From assembly GCA_933822405.4 (NCBI GenBank), contig CAKOGP040000002.1, positions 250,599-314,598 on the forward strand: a DNA stretch of 64,000 nucleotides, given 5' to 3'. Position 1 is the stretch's first letter, and every line of letters begins with the position of its first letter. Of the stretch, positions 50,864 to 60,183 are shown one piece after another. The stretch comes from Cylindrotheca closterium (lineage: Eukaryota > Bacillariophyta > Bacillariophyceae > Bacillariales > Bacillariaceae). Position numbers and translations under genes: made by a program. The notes beneath the pieces are model-generated. The model saw only the letters and a program-made list of their open reading frames with translations, was not told the DNA's origin and made no database searches.

Positions 50864-53800
50864 CTACAGTCTGTGCCATGTCAAATCAAAGTCACTAGCA
50901 GAGATATCCTTCGGCCTCAAAATGGAGACTTTCATTCCAGTGTCAGAAATTTTGCAACTATGCCATGTGAAAAGAGCTCGTTCGGCCTGCGGTGACAATT
51001 CGGTCTCAACCAAGCTCTGGATCGAATTCTTGTCAAAAGAGGGCGATGCAAGCATCGCCAGGAAACCCCCGCCGCCTGCACCACATAGTGCATGACCCGT
51101 GATGGCTGCCTTTTCGGTAAGATGTTGTACAAGCTTCTTCACAACATCTGGCTCCACGCCCGCGTCTTCCCCAGCCATCTTAACTTTCAGCTCAGCGTAC
51201 GTGGTCAGTATACCCCCAAGTTCATCTACTCTACCTTCAAGCAGCAGAGATCTAGCATGCTCAGAGCATTCGACGAGACCTTTCACAGTATCAAGGACAT
51301 CAGATTCTCTCCGCGCCCATCGCCGTAGAACCTTTTGCAATATACCTTTTGCCAATCGAGTCTTACCAGTGAATACTAATACCAGTCTTTTCTCCAATAT
51401 GGATAGACTGTTGGTATCAACTGGAAGCTTTTCAATTGAAACGCTCACTGGCAACTCATTCGCTCTTGAGCGAAGAGTTTTAATTCCTGGTACAAGTCCA
51501 TTTGCTTGGTCTTGCCACCCACCTCCAGATGACAGCAACTGTTCCGCCATGAGGACAGCATTCACCACTTGGTTTTCATCCAGGTCTCCAATGCCGACAC
51601 ATTTAGCCACTGCACCAAGGATGCACCCAGCAAGGATAGAACTTGTTCCCATCCCTGAGCCTTGTGGCAAAAGAGATGTCGTAACCACCTCCAACCGCGT
51701 TGATTCAGTTGAGGAGCAAAATTTATCGAGTAGGTCTTGTATCCTGGCACCAGATTCGATATCAGCTTCTTTTGCAAGATTGAGAACAATCAGGGCGGCT
51801 TTGAGAAGAGCGCAATCTGCCCTGGGATCCCTGAAGTCGCCCAAATGCTGAATGTCCGAAACCTCCACTTCAATGGCCGAGGATAGGGAACCAGTACCAA
51901 GCTCTCTGCTTTCACTGCGAAGTAGAAGGCCTGACTTTTCTGGAACTATGCGACAGCGACAGGAAAGGGGCATATGGTCATCGACCAGAACAGCCATCCC
52001 CGTCACCGAACCGCCGTACTCGTAGCATATGGGCGGTGTGTCACTCCAGCCGCCGGCAATGTCAATTCGAACTGGCGAAGAGGCAATTACCCAAACTCCA
52101 AATGAAGGGCCCTCTCTTCTCCTTACCAGTTCTTCGGATGCGCTATCTGATACTTGGCAAACACACATCTCGTTCATTTTGAGGGCGATCATTTCAAGAA
52201 TTTCCGAGTATTCCTCCAGAAATAAGAGATTGAAGGCAGACTCGCAATTTCTCCTTTCCTCTTTCAGAGTGCACAGAGCTTGCTTTGAATGACTCTTTGG
52301 ATCCTTCTGCACAGAGCTGGGTGCCATAATCGTTCGAGCAACAGAGGGACCAATTTGATCTTGATCGGCTTCCTTTTTGACTAAGACTTTCTTTCGCGAG
52401 GTGAGAAACTCTGAAACCAGAACGCTTGCGAGCATTAATGATCTCCCACAAATATCATAGTTCTCAACCTCAATTTCACTAAGGAAACTGTCCTCCAAAG
52501 CTTCAAGTAACCTCGAAAGCTCCTTCTCCGCTTCATCCTCTCCAAGTTCGTATAACCATTGGACGTCACAGACTTCGTCATGAGATCGCTGCGTAAGTGC
52601 TTTCTGCAGGCTTGGAATGAAATCTGCTTGTTGTCTTCGGAGAACTGCCAGCTCAAGATTTCGCCGGAACGCCCATTCTGCATTAGCATCTGAAATACCG
52701 TGAAGCTCCTTCAGACTCACCCGAGGAGACTGACGCCACAATTGAAAGCTTTCGTTTTGAAGGAAGGATTGTTTCGAGTCTCTAATATCTTTGAGCCAAC
52801 CGAAAACAGCTTCAAACGACGTGCCAGCTCGGACTCTTGGGTGTATCCGAGCAGTCCACATTCCGGTTCCACTTGGCCAGCCCAATTCGTCCAGCAAATT
52901 ACCGCTCAGTTGTTGAAAGTCATCAACAGGAACTCCGTACAAAGTTGAATCCTCTCGTGGTGATTTGATGGAATCATTGGTACCGTATACCATGAAAACA
53001 GTCTCATTTGAATCTCCAGTTTCAGCATTGGGTGTCAATTGCTGGACGCAGATATTCGAAGGTATCATGAGGGACGATTCGCCTTCTCCTAGATCTTTCC
53101 AGCCGCTAAGGATACAGTTGTCACCAATAGTCACCGCTACATACTTCGCCAAATCACAGTACTCCACCAAACTACCAGTTCCAATACTTGTACTAGGCGG
53201 GAAAGTAGAATGTAGAGCAACACTTTTGGTCTGCTTTGGACAATCCAAACACTGGAATGATGATTGGAAAAAAGAAAAGTGACCCAAATCAGATGGTAAG
53301 TCGCTCCGGGATTGCAACTCTGGATACACCGAATGCGTCATGAATGACAAAAGCTCCGAGCTCGTCCCCAAGTGCAAGAATGCTCCCTTGGGAGCAAGCA
53401 AAATCCTCAGAGGCAAGTCCGAAAACATTTCTTCAAAAGGGTTTGTACTGTTATCCTTCTTTGCACCTTGCCCAGGCCACGAAAGATTGTGAAGAATGTC
53501 AGTGTATAAGTCAACCTTAAGCGCATTTGCTTTTGCGAAGACTTCCAATGATTGTGACGACTTTGATTGTTCTCCTTTGTACATTGTCTCGAGACCCTTT
53601 CTGGTGCACCGCGACAAACCAGTGTCTGCTAGCTTGAACAGCCTTGCTGCAGCTCCAGGGAGAAAAATGACCAGCCCTGTATCAATCCATGCGCGACGAT
53701 CTCCAAATGAATCTTCGAAGCTTGCATTCGCCGGATCCTCGGTCGAAACAAGTTTCTCTATTGACGGTTTTTGCCAGACAGCTAATGGATTTTCTATCCG

Positions 53801-54376
53801 AAGGGCTTGGTCACTACTAATTTCACCAGTCGGTTCGGACATAATGTAGACACCATGATTCTTCGCCGTTGTCAAAAGTGCTGGAACCGCAACACCAATC
53901 ACAGTATTGGCCGAGTACTCAGCATTACATGTTGGGAGTTTGCCACCACTATCAAAAAACTTTAATAGACAATCTGTTGCTGCCACAACCATTGTACCTT
54001 TTGGAAATTGGGCTACGCTGCAAAGATCCACCAACTGGTCAACCAGCCAAATTGTTGGATTGCGGTATTTTGGATGAGGGAGATTCGTCCATGCTTTTCC
54101 TAAAATCATCTGGGTTGGACATCTGGAAGAATCTCCACCCGCATGCAACACTAGAATACTTTCATCAGGCGAGGCGTATTCCAAGGCAGCTATCGTTCCT
54201 CCTCCAGATCCACATCTTGCTCCAAATGGATCAAAGGTGGAGACAATCCGGATTTCCTGCTCGTAGGTTTCCTTCAGGTATCGTTTCAGGAATTCAACTG
54301 CACCATTCGAGGATTCTGCAGAGGCAGCATCGGGCGATGTTACGACGACGCAATCAAATGGAAAGCTTCGCGTCAT
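50864..54376 (-). CDS. FKGP: Bifunctional L-fucokinase / GDP-fucose pyrophosphorylase
   Basis: This has 1170 residues from ATG 54376; the frame runs back to 54511 without an ATG. The enzyme phosphorylates L-fucose and then makes GDP-L-fucose, the salvage route for fucosylated glycans. The N-terminal half is the pyrophosphorylase, with the nucleotide-binding loop GARCGSGGGT (52-61). The C-terminal half is a GHMP kinase: RIDIAGGWSDTPPI (about 770-783), LPQGSGMGTSSILAG (about 900-914) and CGAGGGGFLAML (about 1095-1106). Length and domain order match plant and animal-gut-bacterial FKP fusions. No signal peptide is seen, so it is probably cytosolic. No intron is needed. Confidence 0.92.
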   Translation of the reverse strand: MTRSFPFDCVVVTSPDAASAESSNGAVEFLKRYLKETYEQEIRIVSTFDPFGARCGSGGGTIAALEYASPDESILVLHAGGDSSRCPTQMILGKAWTNLPHPKYRNPTIWLVDQLVDLCSVAQFPKGTMVVAATDCLLKFFDSGGKLPTCNAEYSANTVIGVAVPALLTTAKNHGVYIMSEPTGEISSDQALRIENPLAVWQKPSIEKLVSTEDPANASFEDSFGDRRAWIDTGLVIFLPGAAARLFKLADTGLSRCTRKGLETMYKGEQSKSSQSLEVFAKANALKVDLYTDILHNLSWPGQGAKKDNSTNPFEEMFSDLPLRILLAPKGAFLHLGTSSELLSFMTHSVYPELQSRSDLPSDLGHFSFFQSSFQCLDCPKQTKSVALHSTFPPSTSIGTGSLVEYCDLAKYVAVTIGDNCILSGWKDLGEGESSLMIPSNICVQQLTPNAETGDSNETVFMVYGTNDSIKSPREDSTLYGVPVDDFQQLSGNLLDELGWPSGTGMWTARIHPRVRAGTSFEAVFGWLKDIRDSKQSFLQNESFQLWRQSPRVSLKELHGISDANAEWAFRRNLELAVLRRQQADFIPSLQKALTQRSHDEVCDVQWLYELGEDEAEKELSRLLEALEDSFLSEIEVENYDICGRSLMLASVLVSEFLTSRKKVLVKKEADQDQIGPSVARTIMAPSSVQKDPKSHSKQALCTLKEERRNCESAFNLLFLEEYSEILEMIALKMNEMCVCQVSDSASEELVRRREGPSFGVWVIASSPVRIDIAGGWSDTPPICYEYGGSVTGMAVLVDDHMPLSCRCRIVPEKSGLLLRSESRELGTGSLSSAIEVEVSDIQHLGDFRDPRADCALLKAALIVLNLAKEADIESGARIQDLLDKFCSSTESTRLEVVTTSLLPQGSGMGTSSILAGCILGAVAKCVGIGDLDENQVVNAVLMAEQLLSSGGGWQDQANGLVPGIKTLRSRANELPVSVSIEKLPVDTNSLSILEKRLVLVFTGKTRLAKGILQKVLRRWARRESDVLDTVKGLVECSEHARSLLLEGRVDELGGILTTYAELKVKMAGEDAGVEPDVVKKLVQHLTEKAAITGHALCGAGGGGFLAMLASPSFDKNSIQSLVETELSPQAERALFTWHSCKISDTGMKVSILRPKDISASDFDLTWHRL

Positions 54377-54591
54377 CCGGTTACTGCAGTTGGTTTGTAC
54401 ATGTAGACTATGGCGGACAGTAAGTGTGAAATAATTGATGGTTTGGTCGTGTTGGTCGAAGCCAATGTACCGAAATAGTCCCCATTTTGGCGCGTAATTT
54501 TGTTGGTTCACACTCGAATATCATCCGCAAAAAGACTGCTACACATCATTGTCACCCTTTTGTGCTTCACCGATCACGTTAAAACCAAGAC

Positions 54592-56250
54592 ATGCAACCA
54601 GAATTTCAAGGATCAGGTCGTTCGCCTGAAGAAGATACTCGGGAAAGTTTCCCCAAGAATGCAGATCTTGTCGACGACATTTCCAATTCAGCATTGTTGT
54701 TGGCACTTCTACCAGCCCTCGACGATTTCAATTGCCTGGACGCTCCAGTATACAAAGGTCGGCGCTCTCCTTGGGTTCGCGCCTTTTGTCAACTCTATCA
54801 TCCCTCTGGACCCTGGGGTGAAAATACATTCAAGAATGTTCCAAATCAGACTTCCAATTCGCGACACAGCTTTAAGAGCTATAAGATCCCCAGGATATTT
54901 GCTTTGCTGGAAAACTGTTCTCATCTGGAATCCTCGGAACCTCACAAAAGAGTATACAAGAGACTCAAGGATTTCAAAGAAAAAGAAAGCTACTATAAAG
55001 AATTCATGGAAGCTTGCAAGACCTTGGCAGTCGAGGAAGCGAGCAAAGAAGCCTCTGAACGAGCTCCCATTCCAAAAAATGTATCAGAATTGCCAAGGAG
55101 CGCGCCTGTTGCAGGAAACTCTCAAAATGTAATCATTGTTGATGATGCAACTCCCTATGAAGGGAAACGTATATTCTTGAGGAACGGGGTTTATGTAACC
55201 CAAAGCAGCTCCTCTCAGGCCAATGGAGCTGTACCCAATCAAGATACTGCATTCGCAAATACACACAACGCCGAGAAAAACAACACTTCCTCTGAAACAA
55301 CTCAGGCACAAAATACTGCTGCTAATCGAGATGGGGACAGAAATGTAGACCGGACGGCGGGTACAGTCGACTTTGACAGGGATGCTCAGGGGCACGACAA
55401 TGCAAAGGACAATGCTACCAACCGAAACCGTGAAAGAAATGTAGACCTGGTTGTTGATACAGTCAACAATAAAGCTTCCACGCACAATGCTGAGGTCGGC
55501 GCTTCCTCTGAAACAATACAGTTACAAAATGCCGCTGTTAACCGAGACGGTGACAGAAATGTAGATCCGACGGCGGATGCAGTCGGTGATGAAGCTTCCA
55601 CACGCAATGCCGAGACGTGCCCTACCTCTGAAGCCATGCAGGTGCAAAATACCGCGGTCGACCGGCACGAGGACAAAAATGCAAACCCGACGGCGGATGC
55701 TATCAACGATGATACCGTTGAATTTGAATCTTCCTTTGACAATGATCCCGACGAACAGGAGAATGATTGGAGCTCTCAAGAAACCGATGAAGTGGAAGCA
55801 GTCCAAGTGCCATTGACCCAAGATGCTGTGGACTCGGCCGGCAACAACGATAAGATGGCTTTGGACAAAAAATCATCAGGTAAAGACGCACATGCCAATA
55901 ACGATACAGAACCAAGTGGAAAAAAGCGTGGTTCTTCTTCGTCAGAGTCATTGTCGCCGAAACGACGAAGGTTCGAGATGAGCACCCCTACTGGAAACGA
56001 ACCACACGAACCGTCGTCACCTGGCACAAAAGGAACAATGGCGTCTCTAGTCAAACCTGTCTCTCCAGACACACGTCCTACAACTCCTATTGATAGAGAG
56101 CAGATTCTGAACCGCAAACGCGACAAGTTGTCGAATATGCTGCAGCAACGAGAGAGTCGGTATGGGCAGGAAGATACAATCATAAAGAAGCTCCACGGCC
56201 AGATTATGATTATTGACGAGGAACTGCTAGAAATGATTCTAGCAGAATAG
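54592..56250 (+). CDS. Hypothetical acidic repeat protein
   Basis: This has 552 residues. The first 145 look globular and helical (ADLVDDISNSALLLALLPAL, RRSPWVRAFCQLYHPSGPWG, then charged helices). Residues about 150-205 have a short hydrophobic strand pair (NVIIVDDATPY, KRIFLRNGVYV). From about 220 to 370 a degenerate unit recurs about four times: SSET-Q-QNTA, NRDGDRNVD, P/R-TADAV. The DNA period is 119-120 bases for the last units and 96 for the first. A Lys/Ser-rich patch with KKRGSSSSESLSPKRRRFE may be a nuclear signal. The end is a coiled coil (RDKLSNMLQQRESR, HGQIMIIDEELLEMIL). No family is recognised. Confidence 0.75.
   Translation: MQPEFQGSGRSPEEDTRESFPKNADLVDDISNSALLLALLPALDDFNCLDAPVYKGRRSPWVRAFCQLYHPSGPWGENTFKNVPNQTSNSRHSFKSYKIPRIFALLENCSHLESSEPHKRVYKRLKDFKEKESYYKEFMEACKTLAVEEASKEASERAPIPKNVSELPRSAPVAGNSQNVIIVDDATPYEGKRIFLRNGVYVTQSSSSQANGAVPNQDTAFANTHNAEKNNTSSETTQAQNTAANRDGDRNVDRTAGTVDFDRDAQGHDNAKDNATNRNRERNVDLVVDTVNNKASTHNAEVGASSETIQLQNAAVNRDGDRNVDPTADAVGDEASTRNAETCPTSEAMQVQNTAVDRHEDKNANPTADAINDDTVEFESSFDNDPDEQENDWSSQETDEVEAVQVPLTQDAVDSAGNNDKMALDKKSSGKDAHANNDTEPSGKKRGSSSSESLSPKRRRFEMSTPTGNEPHEPSSPGTKGTMASLVKPVSPDTRPTTPIDREQILNRKRDKLSNMLQQRESRYGQEDTIIKKLHGQIMIIDEELLEMILAE
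55245..55710 (+). repeat. Intragenic degenerate tandem repeat
   Basis: The word AATGTAGAC/T or AATGCAAAC recurs at about 55339, 55438, 55557 and 55677. It marks four units of a 96-120-base repeat inside the coding sequence of the 552-residue protein. Confidence 0.7.
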
Positions 56251-56379
56251 CTTGAGTAGATTGAGGAAGAAGATATCATGAAAAAGTAAAATATCAGTTG
56301 AAGTAAAATGCAAACTATAAACGGATAATTTTAATGATACAAAGGGCTTGTACTAAAGGTCGTAGCAGATAGTGTATGC

Positions 56380-57546
56380 CTACTGTCCTGCACGGACGGC
56401 AGCGATGACTGCTTGGATGGCCTCCATCTCCTTTGTTTGTTTCAGCAAACTGTCCTTCACGTTCATTTGCTCACTTTCGTCTTGTTCTTCCAATTGGAGT
56501 AGTTCCTTCATCTTCTCTCTGCGAAGAGCGGCAACGGTGGTCCATTTGTCCTCTCTCTTGCGCAACGAATTGAGGACAGTGTTTTGCTGTTCCATCATTC
56601 CGTATAGACTAGCATTAAGTGACCCAAGTCGGTCACCAAGAATAACTGATTTCATCTTCATCCGATCGTGTTCTTCGGCCAACTCGGCAAGAGTTTGACG
56701 TAGGCCATCGCGCTCGTCGTTGGCGTGTTCAAGTGCTTGGCGAAGACGAACAATCTCGATATCCTTCTCTTCCGCAGTCCTTGGAATAGCTTCATCCAAA
56801 CCGACACAGGTCATACCCAAACCACGGCTGTTGCTAGCAACCTTGATTTCCATCTTGTCAAGAGTTGATTGCTCCTTAGCAGGCGCACTAGCAGTGGGAA
56901 GCTTGTTCAAAGACACGAGTCCACGGGTTTCTTGCTCTTCAGTGACCCAACGGTTCAAAGCCGCAATGACAGCATCGCGTTCAGGATATTCTCCCTCCTT
57001 TGCAAGATCCATGGGAGTGTTTCCATCCACATCCTGGGCGTTAGCAACCTCACGGTTGGCAACCAAGACCATGTCGACGACTGAAATGGAGCTTGGTCCC
57101 CAGCAGGTCAAGTAGTGGATTGGAAGCATTCCGCGGGGATCTCTCTTCTTAGCAGCTTGTGGGTAAGCCATAAGCAATTGACGAATGACATCGCGAGAAG
57201 CTTGGTTACCGCAGGCATAGTGAAGAGGGTACATTCCTTGGTCATCAATGCACTTGACACCATCGGGGTAGGAACTGACCAAAGCCTGGATAACAGCGGC
57301 AGGAGGCTGACGAGCACAAGCACTGTGAATAGGTAGGAAACGCCACATGACTTCCTTGGCACCATCGCCTTGGTCATCATAGTGGCGAACGACCCAAGTC
57401 TTGGATTCAGCAGGGCGTTGTTGGGCGCATGCGACCGCAACCTCCCAGTTGCTAGAGGTGATAGCCTCATACAACTTGGTGATGTTCTTGTCAAAGTCAA
57501 CCTGCAAAGCAGAGGGAGTGAAGTGGCTCTCGGCCATGGTAGTCAT
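56380..57546 (-). CDS. Ankyrin-repeat protein with C-terminal coiled coil
   Basis: This has 388 residues from ATG 57546; the longer frame to 57618 has no earlier ATG. The head module (VDFDKNITKLYEAITSSNWE) is the same type as in the genes at 1-1848 and 58.7-59.9 kb. Ankyrin units follow: VMWRFLPIHSACARQPP, DDQGMYPLHYACGNQAS, DPRGMLPIHYLTCWGP and DVDGNTPMDLAKEG. Residues about 265-385 are a coiled coil (DIEIVRLRQALEHANDERDGLRQTL). A scaffold or regulator role is inferred. No signal peptide or membrane segment is seen. It ends 129 bases from the convergent 552-residue gene. Confidence 0.86.
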   Translation of the reverse strand: MTTMAESHFTPSALQVDFDKNITKLYEAITSSNWEVAVACAQQRPAESKTWVVRHYDDQGDGAKEVMWRFLPIHSACARQPPAAVIQALVSSYPDGVKCIDDQGMYPLHYACGNQASRDVIRQLLMAYPQAAKKRDPRGMLPIHYLTCWGPSSISVVDMVLVANREVANAQDVDGNTPMDLAKEGEYPERDAVIAALNRWVTEEQETRGLVSLNKLPTASAPAKEQSTLDKMEIKVASNSRGLGMTCVGLDEAIPRTAEEKDIEIVRLRQALEHANDERDGLRQTLAELAEEHDRMKMKSVILGDRLGSLNASLYGMMEQQNTVLNSLRKREDKWTTVAALRREKMKELLQLEEQDESEQMNVKDSLLKQTKEMEAIQAVIAAVRAGQ

Positions 57547-58713
57547 CTTAGATTTGCAGTGGAAATTGCGATAGGGGCAAAGTGAAACAGTTATGAAGCT
57601 ATTGGAGGGATGTTGCAATTTGTGACAAAACTAAAAACGTCGCTGATTCTGAAACTTAGTTATGAGATTTTTCGCCCTTGCGTGATGTGCGACATAACTG
57701 GCCCGCTCTGAATCGCTCAATTTTCCGTTGAATTTGTAGTCGAATCGAAAGAATCAATCAGTTGAGTTGTAATATTAGAATCGAATGAATCAATGCCTTT
57801 GCGTAACAGTAGTTTTTTAAAAAGTTAGTTTCAGCAAGTTACTGCACACTGCGTTTCGTTGCGTTCTTGCTGTTTGGAATATATTTCAAAGAATCCGTTT
57901 GAGGAGGGAAGGCATGCGACTCGATGATTGGTAGATCTCTTTGTTGGACAAAGACTACCGTTTCTGGGGCTTGATCGTTGGAAAGAAGGGCTATTGGCCC
58001 TGAAGAAAGGAGTCGTAAGGGCTGATTGTCTGTCGACCATGCACCGTGAAGTCTAGTCGCTTTTGGGTAGGCTTGCGAAGTTGGAATTCCTCGGGGTGAT
58101 TTCGTTGATGGAACTGGTTCTTTGGAGAATCAAATTAGACGGGACTATATCGGATAAAGAATGTAGTGATCGAGAATGTGGTGTTACTATTGTCTTAAAG
58201 GATCTGTTGCCCTTTCTGAGTGAAAAAGTGGCGTTAAGAGCAGATTCAATATGAAGAATCATCCTAGTATTCGACTAGCTACAAGTGAGCTGGATGTATA
58301 GCGGTGGGGCGAGTTAAGCAATAATTGGAGCTGATAAGCCAGAGGGCGGAGGTATACTTGTACTTGTGCTAAAGTATTTCTAGTGTATAGATTGTAGGTA
58401 AATGATACCAGTTCTGCAGCACTCATAAGTTGACTTTTTTGGGTTTGGTCATCGCAGCTACTATGGTCGTTGGCACCAACTTCTTCAATAACAGTAGACA
58501 ACATCTATACCTGGTATTATACCACTCCTCTTGATTTGACTCCTTGACACCGGTTTTCTTTGGTCTCCTTCCGGTACAGTCGACTTTACTACAGTCTCAT
58601 CGTTTTGACTACTCATTAGAAGAGCGCTACAGCTTCATCAAATCAAGAACGAGTATTAATAGAGACTGGATGAAACAACTTTTTGTCTTTCTATTACCTG
58701 AGGAGTCCGTACT
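57547..58713. other. Long intergenic stretch, no gene seen
   Basis: In 1167 bases the longest frames are about 60-80 codons on either strand, with no recognised motif. A 63-codon plus-strand frame at 58063-58254 has plausible composition but nothing supports it. Confidence 0.4.
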
Positions 58714-59904
58714 CTATGGATCATCGGTTTTCTTCTCGTCACCCAATATGCCAAAGATATCTTCTTTGAGTTTCTTTTGTTGGTCTAACAAGAATTTTTG
58801 GGCGTCATTCAGAACCTCTTTTTCGTTCAGTATTTGTTGCTCAGAGGCTTCAATGAAGATTGACTGTATTTTTCGTCTCTCTTCTAGCAGCGCTTCATAG
58901 TTTGTCATTAAGTTTGCAAACTGTCGCTCGTATTGTTTTTGCTGTATCAACAACTTTTCCATCATATTCTTCAGCACAATACTAGTATCATCCATCTTTC
59001 GATCGTTATGTTTAGCTTTGATGGTCTCATTGGATTGCTTCAAAGCAATTGTCATTTCCCGTAGCTTGTCCGTCAGTTGCTTTTCAGTCGTTCTTGCAAC
59101 GGATAGATCCAATTGTTGAGATTGGGTCTTATCACGTAGCGTTTGATTTTCTTCCTCTAGTTTCGCTATTTGTGCTTGGTTCCCATCCTGTGATTCCTTA
59201 AACTCTTTCTTCATATTTTTAACCTTGTCATATTGCGTATCTTGCAATTGCGAGATGGTTGCTTCCACCATGCTTCTCGACTCTTCTTGAGCAGACTTAC
59301 GGACTCCAGATTCCGTAATCTGAGCGTAAAGATCAAGCACGCTACAAACAGACCTGAATGCCTGGCTTGCAGGGTACTGTGATGAAGCTCCGGACTTTTG
59401 CGAAGAGTTTCCTGATATGTGAATTCTGCTCCCACAGTCCAGCGGCGTTCTTCCCTTGCGATCGCAAACAAAGATGGCCTGCGGAAAAGCTGTCATTAGT
59501 TCTTCAATAGTCTCCCAGCTGGATTCGTTACGGAATGCCAAGTGAAGAGGAAGCATTCCCTGATCATCTTTCGACTGGGCACCACGGGGAAAATCAGCTA
59601 GAAGCAACTCTACCAATTTCAGTGGACATCGAAACATGACGGCTGCATGGAGCGGCAATAATCTCCATCGAAGTTGTCCGTTAAGTTCCTTTCGCAGTAC
59701 CCATGTTCCTGCTTGTTCCTCTGCTTCATCGGAATGAATAATGTCCATTGCATGTTCCCATTCTTTTCGTTCGATTGCAGTGTACAGATCAGTTGGATTC
59801 TTGTCATAATCGCATTCCAAAGCTCGTGGTGATGACACTTTTTGTGGTGGAACATTAGCAAGGTCGCCACCGCCTTCCGTTTCATCCATACTAGCAATGC
59901 CCAT
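58714..59904 (-). CDS. Ankyrin-repeat protein with long coiled coil
   Basis: This has 396 residues from ATG 59904 (MGIASMDETEGGG). An in-frame ATG at 60078 would add 58 residues that look like translated leader (CTCTANAL), so the shorter form is chosen. The head module (CDYDKNPTDLYTAIERKEWE) matches the other two ankyrin genes. Units: RWRLLPLHAAVMFRCP, DDQGMLPLHLAFRNES and DRKGRTPLDCGS. From about 210 to the end the protein is coiled coil (IAKLEEENQTLRDKTQSQQL, FANLMTNYEALLEERRK). Both this gene and the one at 56.4 kb are on the minus strand, so they look like an old tandem pair. Confidence 0.85.
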   Translation of the reverse strand: MGIASMDETEGGGDLANVPPQKVSSPRALECDYDKNPTDLYTAIERKEWEHAMDIIHSDEAEEQAGTWVLRKELNGQLRWRLLPLHAAVMFRCPLKLVELLLADFPRGAQSKDDQGMLPLHLAFRNESSWETIEELMTAFPQAIFVCDRKGRTPLDCGSRIHISGNSSQKSGASSQYPASQAFRSVCSVLDLYAQITESGVRKSAQEESRSMVEATISQLQDTQYDKVKNMKKEFKESQDGNQAQIAKLEEENQTLRDKTQSQQLDLSVARTTEKQLTDKLREMTIALKQSNETIKAKHNDRKMDDTSIVLKNMMEKLLIQQKQYERQFANLMTNYEALLEERRKIQSIFIEASEQQILNEKEVLNDAQKFLLDQQKKLKEDIFGILGDEKKTDDP

Positions 59905-60183
59905 ACCAGTACTGTGATGTTGTCGATGATCGAACTGCAGAGGTGAGAAGCTGTCCTGTGTGCAAGCGTGTTTCAAAATCAAATTTTGTCTGGCGAGCGT
60001 GCCGGTTTTCAAAGCATTGGCAGTACACGTACACGTGTACCGGTACGTACTGTAGTCGCACCAGTCAGTCAGTCGCATCAAAATTTTAGACACCTCATTT
60101 TTTCAACATACCCGGTACAGGACTACACCAGGTAGAGGTGTGAAGATTATGCAAGGTACTGCATTGCCTAATGATCATCATAT

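Noticed and set aside
58063..58254. 63-codon frame in the 1.2-kb spacer
   Set aside because: Short, without motif or homologous neighbour; not distinguishable from chance.
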